NCBI GenBank assembly: GCA_023053575.1
Contig: JAKZAP010000017.1
Span: 8,067,501 to 8,131,500 of the forward strand
Direction: 5' to 3'
DNA length: 64,000 nt
Source of the DNA: Branchinecta lynchi
Taxonomy: Eukaryota; Arthropoda; Branchiopoda; Anostraca; Branchinectidae
The translations under genes were made by a program, and so were the position numbers. The notes under the pieces were generated by a model. It was given only the letters and a program-made list of their open reading frames with translations, made no database searches and was not told where the DNA came from. Positions 10,727-21,507 of the stretch are shown piece after piece (position 1 is the first letter of the stretch; each line of letters starts with the position of its first letter).

Positions 10727-12723
10727 GGCAGTGTCTATCGTTCCCCTATCTGGGAAGCGATACTCCACACTCTATTGTTCCCCGTTTGTCGGGGAATCGA
10801 AGTATCCAGAGCTAATGTTCCCTCGTAATCAAATAATCGATTTAGAGATTGGGGAATCGAGGTGTGAGGTGCTAATGTTCCCCGACATGCAGATATTGAT
10901 TTTGTTGAGTTGAGGTCGGGGAATCCAAATGCAAGGGGCTAATGTTCCTCGACATGCAAGTAATCGATTTTTAGATCAGGGAACCGAAGTGCAAGGGGCT
11001 AATGTTCCTCGACATACAAATATTGATTTTTTTAAATTATGTCGGGGAATCCAAGTGCCAGGGGCTAATGTTCCCCGATAAGTAATAATGGCTTTGAGGT
11101 CGGGGAATCCAAATGACAGGGGTAATGTACCCCGACATGCATATAATCGATTTTTAGATCGGTGAACCGAAGTGCGAGGGGCTAATGTTCCCCGACATGC
11201 AAATAATCGATTTTTAGATCGGGGAACCGGAGTGTGAGGGGCTAATGTTCCCCGACAATACAAATATTGATTTTGTTGAGTTCTGGTCAGTTCTGGTCGG
11301 GGAATCCAAGTGCCAGGGACTAATGTTCCCCGATAAGCAACAATGGCTTCGAGGTCGGGGAATCGAATTGTCCAGATCTAATGTTCCCTCATAATCAAAT
11401 AATCGATTTAGAGATGGGGGAATCAAGGTGTGAGGGACTAATGTTCCCCGACATGCAAATATTGGTTTTGTCGAGGTGAGGTCGGGGAATCCAAATATCA
11501 GGGGCTAATGTTCCCCGACATGCAAATAATCGGTTTTTAGATCGGGGAATCGAAGTTCTAGAGGCTAATGTTCCCCCACATGCAAATATTGCTTTTGTTG
11601 AGTTGAGGTCGGGGAATCCAAATTGCCAGGAGCTAATGTTTCCCGATAAGCAATGATGGTTTTGGAGGTCGGGGAATCGAATCGTCCAGAACTAATATTC
11701 CCGCATAATCAAATGGCCTGGCACTTGGATTCCCAAACCTCAACTCAGTGTTTGCATGTCGGGGAACATTAGCCAATGAAACTTCGATTCCCCGACCTCA
11801 AAAACCATAATTGCTCATCGGGAAACATTAGCCCCTCGCACTTGGATTCCCCGACCTCAAAATCGATTATTTGAGTATGAGGGAAAATTAGCCCCTGGCA
11901 TTTGGATTCCCCGACTTCAACTCAACAAAATCAGTAATTGCATGTCAGGGAACATTACCCCTCACACTTCGATTCCTCGATCTCTAAATCGATTATTTGA
12001 TTATGAGGGAACATTAGCTCTGGACACTTCGATTCCCCGACCTCAAAAGCCATTATTACTTATCGGGGAACTTTAGCCCCTGGCACTTCGATTCCCCGAC
12101 CAAAACTCAACTAAATGAACATTTGCATGTCGGGGAACATTAGCCCCTCACACTCCGACTCCCCAATCTCTAAATCGAATATTTGATTATGAGGGAACAT
12201 TAGCTTTGGACACTTCGATTCCCCGACCTCAAAGCCATTATTACTTATCGGGGAACATTAGCCCCTGGCACTTGGATTCACCGACCAGAACTCAACAAAA
12301 TCAACATTTGCATGCCGGGGAACATTAGCCCCTATCACTTCGGTTCCCTGATCTAAAAATCGATTATTTGCATGTCGGGGAACATTAGCCCCTTGCATTT
12401 GGATTCCCCGACCTCAACTCAACAAAATCAATATCTGCATGTCGGGGAACATTAGCACCTCACACCTCGATTCCCCCATCTCTAAATCGATTATTTGATT
12501 ATGAGGGAACATTAGCTCTGGACACTTCGATTCCCCGAGTACTCGGGGAATGTTAGCCCAGGGCACATCGATTCCCCGACTTGGCGGGGAAGATTAGCCA
12601 TGGGCAAGTGGATTCCCCGATATGTTGGGGAACATTAGCTCCTGACACGTCGATTCCCCGACAAACGGGGAACAATAGCGTGTGGAGTTTCGATTTCCAG
12701 ATAGGGGAACGATAGACACTGCC
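10727..12723. mobile_element. Foldback-like element: 2.0-kb palindrome built of short tandem units
   Basis: The outer ends are inverted repeats beginning GGCAGTGTCTATCGTTCCCC, with a 9-bp flanking duplication matching at 8 of 9 bases (10718-10726 TATTTCGAA; 12724-12732 TAATTCGAA). From the left end to about 11714 there are about 15 tandem units of 55-70 bp. From there to the right end the same units run in the opposite orientation. Each unit carries TCGGGGAA, a CGAAGTG-like spacer, GGGGCTAATG and TTCCCCGA, so every unit can itself form an 8-bp stem. Long terminal repeats made of subrepeats plus a 9-bp duplication match the Drosophila Foldback/Galileo design. No transposase is present between the arms. 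Confidence 0.85.
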
Positions 12724-12732
12724 TAATTCGAA

Positions 12733-13824
12733 TCCTCTTTTTATGGGCTATCGAATGGTAAGTTTTTAAACTAATTTGCTTTTTTTTTTACAAACGGCTT
12801 AGAAGCCAAGAGAAAACGAATTTTCTTACACCTTTTTTGCCTAAACTGTAATTGTTTATCGGAAAAAATTCTACCAAACTATATGTTTTATTCTTCTAGA
12901 AAGATAAGCTTCTTTCCAATCGTTTGAACTATTAAAACTTAATAAAACTTGCAACTTAATAAAACGTTTGTTTCCAAGAATTTCTAGAAATTTTCTAAGA
13001 AGACTTAAACATTTTCTACGATCCATACTGAAATTTCGAAACTGAATATTTAGTTTGACGATAGGTTTAGGGTCACTTTTGACGTGAGGGATTTTCGTCA
13101 GTTTTGCTCGACGAGCTGGAAGGAAGTATTTTAAGATAATGAGATAATAAGCCAATATGCAAATAATCTATATAGCTCTTCTGCTTGTGGGCTATCGAAC
13201 GATATATGTCGCATTTTTATAAACCCACTATTTCTATCACAAATGCATTTTAAAGTTCCTTAGGACTGCCTAAAAACATAATTAGTAACGAAATTTTTTT
13301 TAGTAATAGAAAATTATGCATGACTGGATTCCAGAATTCCATCTTTTACGGCTACATAGGGGTGCACCGAGTGTATGACGGAGACAACAGTTATTTTGAT
13401 TTCTACATTTAGACACAAGCTCGCATCGCATCAGTCGACTTGAAAAAATAGAATGCTGGGATCTGGTTCCGCCGAGTCGGGTGCAATCTGTCTTCGTAGA
13501 TTTTCAGCCTGTCATAACTAAAATTTTCTTGAGCGTTGTTTACTTGTAAAATCGTGCATTAGCCCTAAGGAAAACACGCCCACCAGTAATTTGATATGAC
13601 TGAAATGGGATATTTTACATACAGTTTTCCCATTGCCTGTTGGTCGTTCATATGTCAGTCAGATTGGCCGTAGAAGGGGGGGGGGGGCAATAGGAGAGTT
13701 TTCACGCTATTCCGGAATTACTTTTCAGCGTGCAAAGTGCATAGCGAATATGAGATTCCGTTTCCTGGGATTACTCTCCACTTTCCTGTTTGTATCGATC
13801 GCGAAAACACATGAAAGGCTGACA
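12733..13824. other. AT-rich intron DNA, nothing recognised
   Basis: No supportable exon, RNA gene or repeat family was found between the Foldback-like element and the next family A copy. A run of G lies near 13677-13687. Confidence 0.4.
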
Positions 13825-14452
13825 AACAAGACCAGAGGTGTTGATGGGATCCCAAAATATAATATTTGATCCAGACAATTCGCTCTTGTCTTCGCCAGAT
13901 CCAGTCTTCGCCCGGCTAATCATCAGCAATATACAAGCAATATCTAATTTGACGATACTGACCGAACCTTCCTGCTTTACTTCTGCCAATTTTCCGCCCG
14001 AATTCCGAGCGAACTACTAGTCCAGGAAAGAAAGAAAACTCAGATACAATTCCAGCGAATCTCCTTATTCCTCGCCTTATCCCTACAAAGAACATCTAAT
14101 GAACTTTAAATAAAACTTTGACTTAAAACTACTCGTCCGGCGAGAAAATGGTTTTCATTATCGTGCTCAGCATGTCTTCTTACCCCATAATCGACTATCA
14201 CATTAGCTGTTTGAAAATATTTTGTTTGTCCCTGAAACTGAACCCCCTCCCCCACCCCTAAATGTAGAGCTACAGAGCCCATCTACAAACTTGACCTTAC
14301 CATCGACCGAAGAAGCCTCACACCAAGCTTCATCAGATTATCTCATTCCCTTCGAGAGTTATCGTGCTAACAGACGGACGGACCGACAGACGGACAACTT
14401 ATGCGATGTCATATGTATCCCTCCAGTCCACTTACGTTTTGGGATCCCAAAA
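13825..14452 (-). mobile_element. Family A repeat, copy 2 (short form)
   Basis: Reverse-orientation copy of about 628 bp. It starts AACAAGACCAGAGGTGTTGATGG then GGATCCC, has a single internal CCGGCGAGAAAATG unit, the C-rich tract, the ACGGACGGACC block, and ends CACTTACGTTTTGGGATCCC. It has far fewer internal subrepeats than copy 1. Confidence 0.8.
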
Positions 14453-14879
14453 AACGGAAAAAAGAACGGAACACGCTGAATTGTGAACTTTATAGAATAG
14501 AAATGGTTCACTGGATATTCTTTGAATCTTATGTGTTGCCACGACGACATCATTTATGACGCTTGCCGTGTGGTTTCGGTCTAGTTCAAATCTAGGTGAG
14601 ATTCGATACAAGAGTCACAACTATTTAATCTAATGAACCCCTGAAGGCAAATAATTGTAATTTGTAACTAATGTATATATTCTTGAATTTATATATATGA
14701 AGCTGAGCGACCAGCGAGGCGCCGGACACGTTTCCATTTATAAACCGTCATAGAGACAATCAAATCCTATGTTAGCTCCTCAATCATATCACGTCACAAT
14801 TTACGTCACGACTGTGTGGTATTCCGCCTAGATTGAACAAAAAAACACCTTTTTCATTCGTTAGCCATGATCGCCGTAA

Positions 14880-15110
14880 TTTTTCCACATAATTCTATGT
14901 TTTGCATCCCAAATCTGAGGACACAGTCTTACGGGCAGAACATTCGGATATGGAACGAGTAGGCTAGTTCAGGTTACGGACCCTTTCCCCCAAATAATAA
15001 ATGGTACCCTACCTGTCTTGTCTAAATGGTGTTCTTACAACATGCGACTACTTACTAAACTGAGTTCTAGAACCCATATCTTCCACGGGGGAATCGACAA
15101 TACTGCTGAA
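14880..15110 (-). pseudogene. Duplicated fragment of Ig-gene exon 3 and its 5' splice region
   Basis: On the minus strand 15095-15060 reads DSPVEDMGSRTQ, matching the exon 3 ending DFPVEVSSSRTQ. The following bases to about 14880 also match the intron just after exon 3 (17446 down to about 17050), including GCGACTA and GTTTTGCAT blocks. The position of the donor GTTAGT in exon 3 reads TTTAGT here, so the normal splice site is lost, and upstream of the GATTCC block no Ig sequence remains. A decayed partial tandem duplication lying within the downstream intron. Confidence 0.6.
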
Positions 15111-15197
15111 AGCACAACTCTTACTAGAAAAGATTTTTTCACTATGAAATGGATCAGAAATACTGTTTTTCGAAAATACTATTAATTTCCAGGCTAC

Positions 15198-16538
15198 GTG
15201 AAATTAGCGATTTCTTGTTAGCGCTTGTCGACTCTAACCAGCCTTCATGCTCTCCGACGCGGCAGCTGGGCGCAAAACATTTGAAAACTGATCGCCGTGG
15301 TTAAAAAGTGGGAAACTGAAAGAAGTCCAAAACAGAAGATAGACCTAACGGTCTACCATGTCTTCCAAATGAACAAGACCAAAGGTTTAGATGGGATCCC
15401 AAAATTTTAATATTTGCTCAGGGTAGGTATTCGGTCTTCAACAGACTTCTTAAACATTTTTACTTTTAAAATTTACAAACAGGTTAAGACCTGATAATAA
15501 TCGGAGAAGACCAAGTTCGTATTTGACAGAGCAAACCGGATACGCCAGCTAATTTTTCAATAAGTTCAGATATCCGTTTTGTGCTGTCAAATATTCAGAT
15601 ACGGATTCAGCATATGGTTTACCCTATAGCCTACGTCGTATCTCCTTCCTTCCTTACTTCTGCCTAACTTCCGGTTTCGGCCGGATTACGAGCAAACTAT
15701 GAATGAATGAACTTTATTACCCATAAAGTGTAAAACACAAAATACGGAGTATTATGAAAGAAATAAACGATAAATGACGAAAAAAAACTATAAAAAATAA
15801 AAAAAAACTAAACGAAAAAACATGAATAAGCTAACCAGTATCAATTGGAAAGAATGTCCGCAGAGGGTCATAAGCATGAAAATAAGCATGAATTAAGTTC
15901 TAAGCATGAATCAAGCGATATATACGTCCGGTGGGAAAATGATTGTTATATGCAAATTCAGCACGTCTTCTTACCCGCAAATCGAACATCTTATCAAATT
16001 TACATAAAACTTTTACTTTAACATTTCTCAGGTTTTGGCCGGATTCCGGCCGAACTAATTGTCCGGCAAGAAAATAAATTTCATATTCGGATGAATTCAG
16101 CATGTCTCCTTACCCCTAAATCTATCTCAATAGTTTTCAAAAAATATTTGTTTGCCCCTTAATTTGAAACCCCTCCCCCACCTCAAATATAGGTGTACGA
16201 AGCCCATCTTCGAACTTGACCGGTACTTTGACCCAAAGGATCCTCCGACCAAGTTTCATCAAAATATCTCAATCCCTTCGAGAGTTTTCGTGCGGACAGA
16301 CGGACAACTTTTGCGATGTCATAGGTATCCCTCCACTTACGTTTTGGGATCCCAAAAACAACGCTTTCAAGCTTCTCATATTGTTATGTGTGAAAGAATT
16401 GTCAGTGGACGTTGAAGATTCCGGCAAAGTTTCCGTTACGTGACGGGCAAAACTCGGCGCGGCCAAAAAAGCGCTAACAATTCGTAGGCACAAAATGAAA
16501 TAATGGTGAAAGGTGGGGGTTTAGAAGCTTGTAACTCG
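15198..16538 (+). pseudogene. HTH-coding repeat, copy interrupted by family A element
   Basis: Two pieces (15198-15371 and 16358-16538) together match the minus-strand open frame at 34715-35113, including the FLLAL...S..PSC block, the KVGN/KKWEN region, and the later KELSVD..DSGKVSVT region. They are separated by a complete family A copy, which marks the insertion point. Frameshifts and a stop make this copy non-coding. See 34715-35113 for the product guess. Confidence 0.65.
15372..16357 (-). mobile_element. Family A repeat, copy 3, inserted into HTH-coding repeat
   Basis: Reverse copy from AACAAGACCAAAGGTTTAGATGG to GTTTTGGGATCCCAAAAA with internal CCGGATTACGAGC and CCGGATTCCGGCC units. The flanks join to a continuous sequence found intact at 34930 and so prove insertion. 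Part of the centre (about 15700-15890) is A-rich extra sequence. Confidence 0.85.
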
Positions 16539-16857
16539 TAGCATGTTAAAGGTTCATTGTTTTGCTGTATATGAATTTGATGCGTTATTCTCAGCCGTTT
16601 AAGTTGTATTTTATCATTAAGTTTTTGTTTTGGATAGTTAGTAGTGATTCTGGTTGAAAATGTGTTGTTGTTTTTTGGTTGTTTTTCTGGTTGGGCGTCC
16701 CAGACCGGGTAAGTCAAGCTCCTTTCTTTCTTTCTTTCCATTTTTTCCTTTATTTTTGTCGAAGTTTTTGTTTTTGTTAATGTTTTGTTTCGAGAGTAAT
16801 TAGTCCCTTACAGGTTCGCCTCTGAGCATTGAAGCTTCCAGTTTTTTTTAATAAACC

Positions 16858-16878
16858 CTTCATTCATTCATTCATTCA
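16858..16878 (+). repeat. (TTCA)n microsatellite
   Basis: Five tandem TTCA units after an AATAAACCC block, the likely 3' tail of a retroposon copy. Confidence 0.7.
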
Positions 16879-17135
16879 AAGGAGATAGGTATGCTATAAA
16901 AGCCAGAATAAACAAGAGGGTCCATTAAGATTATCCTAGTCTGAAACTGAGTAAAATGAAACTAAATACTGACTACACACACCTACACGGATGGAGTTGT
17001 ATCATACAAACTATCCAGGCTACAAAATTTTGCATCTGGTATCTAGGTGAAACACCTTTAATGTTTTGCATTACAAATTTTAGGAGTCTTATGGGTAGAA
17101 ATGACGGATGTGGAGCCAGTGGTTTATGATATGGG

Positions 17136-17340
17136 CGAGGGGTTGCCCACTCTCGCTTTTAGTATACAACAAGTGCCCAGCACCGTTTGCCACGTGTTAG
17201 AGCATCCAAATCAGTATGTTTAGACGTGAGAATCACCTACTTTTTGGCTGTCACCCGTTCCGACACCACTGGTTACAGTTGGTGCCGACCGGTGCCGGGA
17301 AAGGGTGTACAGCAGGTGCCGGGGAGTTGGCAACCCCTCG
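17136..17340. mobile_element. hAT-like MITE, family E copy 2 (complete)
   Basis: A 205-bp element with inverted ends starting CGAGGGGTTGCCCACTCTCG and an exact 8-bp target duplication GATATGGG (17128-17135, 17341-17348). It lies about 100 bases on the intron side of the exon 3 donor of the Ig gene. It is the compact reference copy of family E. Confidence 0.9.
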
Positions 17341-17446
17341 GATATGGGGCGAGCAGTTCGGTCACGGACCGTTTCGCCCAAATAAAAACCTGTCTCGGCA
17401 AGGTGGTGTGTAAGAAAAGGTGGCGAACTTAAAATTTGCGACTAAC

Positions 17447-17634
17447 CTGCGTTCTAGAACTACTAACTTCTACAGGGAAATCGCCTAGCAACCACTCCAC
17501 GCGCGGGGCAGGCAGCCCAGAAAACCGGGCGACAAATTTCGCCCTCGACGCTTCGTCCACTTCCAGAGTTCCCGGGAACGTGGTGAAATGAGGGGGGAAG
17601 TCAAGGGTGGGCTGGAAGTACATAGGCACTGACT
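17447..17634 (-). CDS. Ig-domain protein, exon 3 (start of Ig domain 2)
   Basis: Minus-strand exon of 188 bases from 17634 to 17447, with acceptor TTTGTTTTTCCAG and donor ACGCAG|GTTAGT. It enters in phase 1 (codon GAG completed by the last base of exon 2) and leaves in phase 0, matching exon 4. It encodes a short linker and the first half of Ig domain 2: PPHFTTFPGTLEVDEASRA, then the B strand FVARF (no cysteine), GLPAPRVEWLLG with the core tryptophan, and DFPVEVSSSRTQ. Lack of a B-strand cysteine and the P-P-x-F opening are usual in cytoplasmic I-set domains of muscle giant proteins. A decayed copy of its 3' end lies at 15060-15095. Confidence 0.9.
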
Positions 17635-17993
17635 CTGGAAAAACAAAAAAATAATCCACCAACTAAATAAATACTTATTCAGCCCAAGATGACTGGCCCG
17701 ATGAAAAATTTGTAGCCTGTGTAGTTGTATGGTTGCAGGTATTGATACGTAGTAGTACAAAATACTTTTATTTAATGTGCCTCACACTGGGCTAACCTTA
17801 AGCAGTACTATTAAGTAGCATCCCGCCTTGCTCCAGTAGCATCCAGCATTGCTAAAGTAGCATGTAGTAGCATCAGTTGGTACTGCATGCTACTTTTTCG
17901 TAAAACTTCAGACTACTATTTTGAGATAATTTATCGGGGGGGGGGGGGATCATATATACATGAGATGGCTAAAATGGATAAGTAAACTGGAAC

Positions 17994-18046
17994 TTTCTTC
18001 AGCGATATTTCGTCCCTTCAGGCAGGGGTCTTCATCAGGCTATAGT
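17994..18046 (-). ncRNA. Hammerhead ribozyme-like motif (type I, minimal stem III)
   Basis: On the minus strand the core CUGAUGA is followed by a CCCU/AGGG helix and loop, then GAAA, UAU and the cleavage-type UC before GCU, which can pair with AGC just before the core. This is the layout of the short-stem-III hammerheads reported in Penelope-like elements and retrozymes. The base of stem II is poorly paired, so activity is uncertain. Confidence 0.55.
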
Positions 18047-18203
18047 TGAGACGAGCGTGCAATCTGCAGAACGAACCTAAATTATCACTAAAGATTATCA
18101 CACAAGGAGACCTCACAGGCTCACACTCCGGGCTCACACTACATTTACTCCGCTTTGTCAAAATGGCGGGTTATAAATAAATTACTTACTTAATTACTTA
18201 ATA
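18047..18203 (+). repeat. Retroposon 3' end with (TTAC)n tail
   Basis: The block ACTCCGCTTTGTCAAAATGG then GGGTTATAAATAAATTACTTACTT matches, in the opposite orientation, the 3' ends at 26813-27125 and 44305-44860. This indicates a shared LINE/SINE tail. Confidence 0.6.
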
Positions 18204-18543
18204 CATACTGTTTCTGCTAAGATGTTCCTGAGATAGTCGACTACTTTAAAACTTAGCTGTGTTACGGGGACATCCCACAGAACTTTGCTCTGCAATAGTC
18301 CTCCTGGTTATTTCCTCCCTCTATCACCTACTTTTCTATATATCTCTTTGGTTTCCATCACCATCATTAATTTCCCGGCATCGTGACAATAGGTAACAGC
18401 ATATAACTGTATAGGTTGCACGTTCGTTTTCCAAGAACGGGCAAATAATCATTAAAGAATACACGAGGAGACCTCACAGGCTCAAACGACATACTGTTTC
18501 TGCTAAAATGTTACTGAGATGGTTGACTACTTTAAAACTATGC

Positions 18544-18771
18544 TTACAACAACTTACACAAGGCTTCGGCTGCTTTTAGCCTCTCTCCATGCCCTTTGCC
18601 TTTGATGACAAATGTGGCAAAATTTGCATACCCGGTCTGCTGACCAATAAGGTCCTCGGAAATAATGACGGAAGCCTGATACGTCACGCAAAGAGAGCAA
18701 ATGTGGCAAGCGCGATAATCGGTGTAATGCCAATTGAGGAGATAGGATGCACTTATGAAACGCAGAATCAT
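18544..18771 (-). pseudogene. Possible dsRNA-binding-domain-like coding fragment
   Basis: The minus-strand frame ends in FATFVIKGKGHGERLKAAEA then LCKLL and a stop. This resembles the last third of a double-stranded RNA-binding domain (basic G-x-G segment, then an amphipathic AA..AL..L helix). No N-terminal part of such a domain is visible, and it lies inside an intron of the Ig gene on the same strand, flanked by ~300-bp local repeats (18100-18240 and 18470-18540). It may be a chance similarity or a transposed fragment. Confidence 0.25.
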
Positions 18772-19516
18772 GGAAAGAGAATGGATTGAAATACTACTGA
18801 ACTATAATGAATTAGTATCAGAAGTGCAACGGGACTTTCAAGTTTCTGTATACATCAACTCAAAATTGTCAAAAATTGTTACGCTTAGAGCTACTTTGAC
18901 AATACCCAGCTGGTTACATTCGGAACATAGCATGCTTCTTTAGTGCGTTGGAGTTGAGGCCGATTTGGCGGCTTGTGTCTGTGCTACAAGAAAGACTGGG
19001 AATATTTTTTAGAATAAAGGAATTTTTCAGAATAAATGCATGTTATAGTTATTATGATCGGCTTTGAGACAGCGTTAGCTTACGAGCAACAGCATGGACG
19101 GGAACAACCCCCCCCCGAAAAAAATTAAATAAAAAAATTAAAGAGCACCTCAAACAATTGAGTCAAAGTCGCCTATGGGCCCACTCCCGCCGCCACGACG
19201 TATCAGAATAATACTGACTTCTTGAAAGAAAATTACAGTCAAGTGGATGAGAATATGTGCGTCATGCAGGCTACACTAGTGACGGTCATCTCTGTACCCT
19301 ATACAAGGGACTTTTAACGTGACAAATAAATCAGAAGTAACTGTGAATTTAATTAATTGTTACGGTAAAAAGTACCTTTTTATAAAATTACATCTTTGCG
19401 TAATATTTATTCAATCCCGTGACATGAGGATTTTAACTGCTTAGTTGAACTCGCCTTTGACAGTATCACTGTTCCATGGCCCGCTTCTATCTCAGTATTA
19501 TAACTATATTCACAAG

Positions 19517-19994
19517 CCCCTTCAGAGAGCAGCGGCGTTGTAAGCCGGAGGTAGTGATGGGCGATATTTGGATTTTTCGATATATCGATATTTTCACTTT
19601 CGATATTCGATAATCGATATATCGATATCGATATTTCTTTAGTATGTTTCGCTATAGGATACGTCTCGTTTCGCCAAAATTTACTAACGAAATTGTCGTT
19701 AAATACCATTTTGCATCATCTCAAACTCTGAATAAATAAGTACTGAATTACGAAAACTTATTGCTCCAATTTCGGATATATAAATGTAGGTTATGTTGGA
19801 TTATTTACAATAATTATGAATGAAAAAATATCGTTTTCGATATCGATATTTACTTTTCGATATTCGATATCGATATTTGGTCCGATATATCGATATATCG
19901 TTATCGATATCGAATATCGCCCAACACTAGCCGGAGGTCGTAGGTTCAAACCCCACCCAAGGAGCACTTTTGTCTTTCAGCTCATTATTTAAAA
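19517..19994 (+). mobile_element. tRNA-derived SINE-like copy split by a MITE
   Basis: Left part (to 19543) has an anticodon-arm-like GCGTTGTAA. After the MITE it continues TCGTAGGTTCAAACCCC (a T-arm/B-box) then GGAGCACTTTTGTCTTTCAG and CTCATTAT. The same arrangement of T-arm and TTTTTGTCTTTCAGCTCA body occurs at 45899-46019. The D-arm is degenerate. A decayed third copy may lie near 57690-57770. Confidence 0.6.
19552..19929. mobile_element. hAT-like MITE (family D), interior of ATCGAT palindromes
   Basis: Inverted ends TAGTGATGGGCGATAT and (other strand) TAGTGTTGGGCGATAT, 15 of 16 identical, with an exact 8-bp duplication GCCGGAGG at 19544-19551 and 19930-19937. The 378-bp interior is dominated by GATATCGATAT-type palindromes at both ends. 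Non-coding; it interrupts a SINE-like tRNA arm. Confidence 0.9.
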
Positions 19995-20165
19995 CTGACA
20001 AGGGGCTTCCGTAGGGTTTAATCCCGCACTGACTCCAATACTTGGCAATTCTACCCGCTGGGGATTTCTTAGCAGGTGCTGTAAAATATTTTGTATACAT
20101 GTGTAAAATAAAATTTAACCTAATCTAACCTTAAATCTACCACTACCATACTTTACATTACTTAC

Positions 20166-20366
20166 CATTATTGACTAGAACACGACACCAGCAATCCGCA
20201 TCGCCTGCGGCACTATACACTTCGCAGACGTAGATGGCACTACGGACGACACTCCGAATTCGGAGTTTAAACCACCCATCCTTCAAACAAAATAGTTCAT
20301 AATCATCCGAATTAGGGGGAATCTCCTCGTCTTCACAAATCCATATAGTCCTGATAGGCCCAGTGC
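20166..20366 (-). CDS. Ig-domain protein, exon 2 (rest of Ig domain 1)
   Basis: Minus-strand exon of 201 bases from 20366 to 20166, with acceptor TTTACCGTTTCAG and donor AATG|GTAAGT. It enters and leaves in phase 1, so it joins exon 1 (phase 1 end) to exon 3 (phase 1 start) without a stop. It supplies what exon 1 lacks: the core tryptophan in RTIWICEDEEIP, a KLRIRSV strand E, the F-strand YVCEVYSAAGDA with its cysteine, and a CRVLVN G strand. It is hidden from simple frame scanning because it is short and has no start codon. Unusually cysteine-rich (WIC, FC, VC, CWC) for an I-set domain. Confidence 0.85.
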
Positions 20367-20929
20367 CTGAAACGGTAAATGAAACGCTATAGATTTCTGA
20401 GGAATGGTCAAAACCAGCAATGAGGCTATGACAGGGTCTGTCGGCTAGACCTTAGTCCCTCCTACAACTCCAGAGGTTCTTAAGGCATCTAAGTGTAAGG
20501 AATGATATAGCGGATTCATGGTAGTTAGAATTGCAGCCGCAATCAGAATTCTTTTGTCTTAAAAGTGGCCGTTAATGGCAAATTGTTTGTTTAATTTATA
20601 TGTTTTTAATTAAAAATTCTGTCAATGTCCTTCTGTCAGTCGTCCCTCAAACAATTCGCTGCACAGAGACAGGGGCGGTTCGAAGGGCTTGGGCATGGGG
20701 GGGGGGGGGGGGTGAGGACTTCAACATATATGACTGGCTGAAAACACAAACACCGGCAGGCTCAAGAAATATTAACGTTATAAGTTCTAAAACGTTACCG
20801 AAAATGCCATTGTTGTAATAAAATAATAAACAAATAAGTAACAGGAATTAGACGATATCTTTCATATCAAATTTCGCTGGAGAGAAGACAAGCGTCGGTA
20901 CCAGCTTCTGACGTATCTACTCAAGCCAA

Positions 20930-21420
20930 ACTAAAGTGGGCGCCGCAGGCGAAATTTTTTCAATCCGAACAAAATTCAACTACTCCTTTACAACTTATAC
21001 CTTTTAATGTAGCTTAGACCCCAAATCTCAAGCTTAAAGCCGCACATAAATGATGCACACTTCAACTAAATAGAAATAGGGTAGGACTTGGAAAGAGTCG
21101 CAGGCAAAATTTGTTGAATCTGCCTTTATTCGGCAATATTCGACTACTTCCGACACAAACTCTTACTTTTAACGTGGCTCAGATCCCAAGCAGCAGCTTT
21201 TACCGTATGTAACCAAGACAAATTTAAACTCAGTGCCGCAGGCGATTTTTTTTAATCCGACATTTTTCTGGTATTTCTAGCTTTTAAGGTGGCTGAAATC
21301 TTAGGCCTGACATCTCAGCTAAATTACGGGCCATTCAACCAGATAGCGAGTAGGCTACTATGAAAGACAGCGCAGGTGAAGTTTTGCGAAACGTTTTAAA
21401 GGCTGCCTACGATATCACAA
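20930..21420 (+). repeat. Diverged tandem block with GCCGCAGGCGAAATTTT motif
   Basis: About four diverged units of ~140 bp, each with a CGCAGGCGAAATTTT-like core near 20945, 21105, 21237 and 21370. The same core recurs alone near 23903, 62545 and 62737. No coding evidence. Confidence 0.6.
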
Positions 21421-21507
21421 ACCAGTCCGTGTCCCGATAACTCGCAACCGGAGTGGGATATTTTCCGTTGGTACGTGCTAGTGCTTCCACTTTGAATTCA
21501 GACTATA

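Noticed and set aside
10976..11426. Minus-strand frames with repeated CRGTLAP peptides
   Set aside because: Translation of the tandem units of the Foldback-like element; opposite-arm frames show the same effect.
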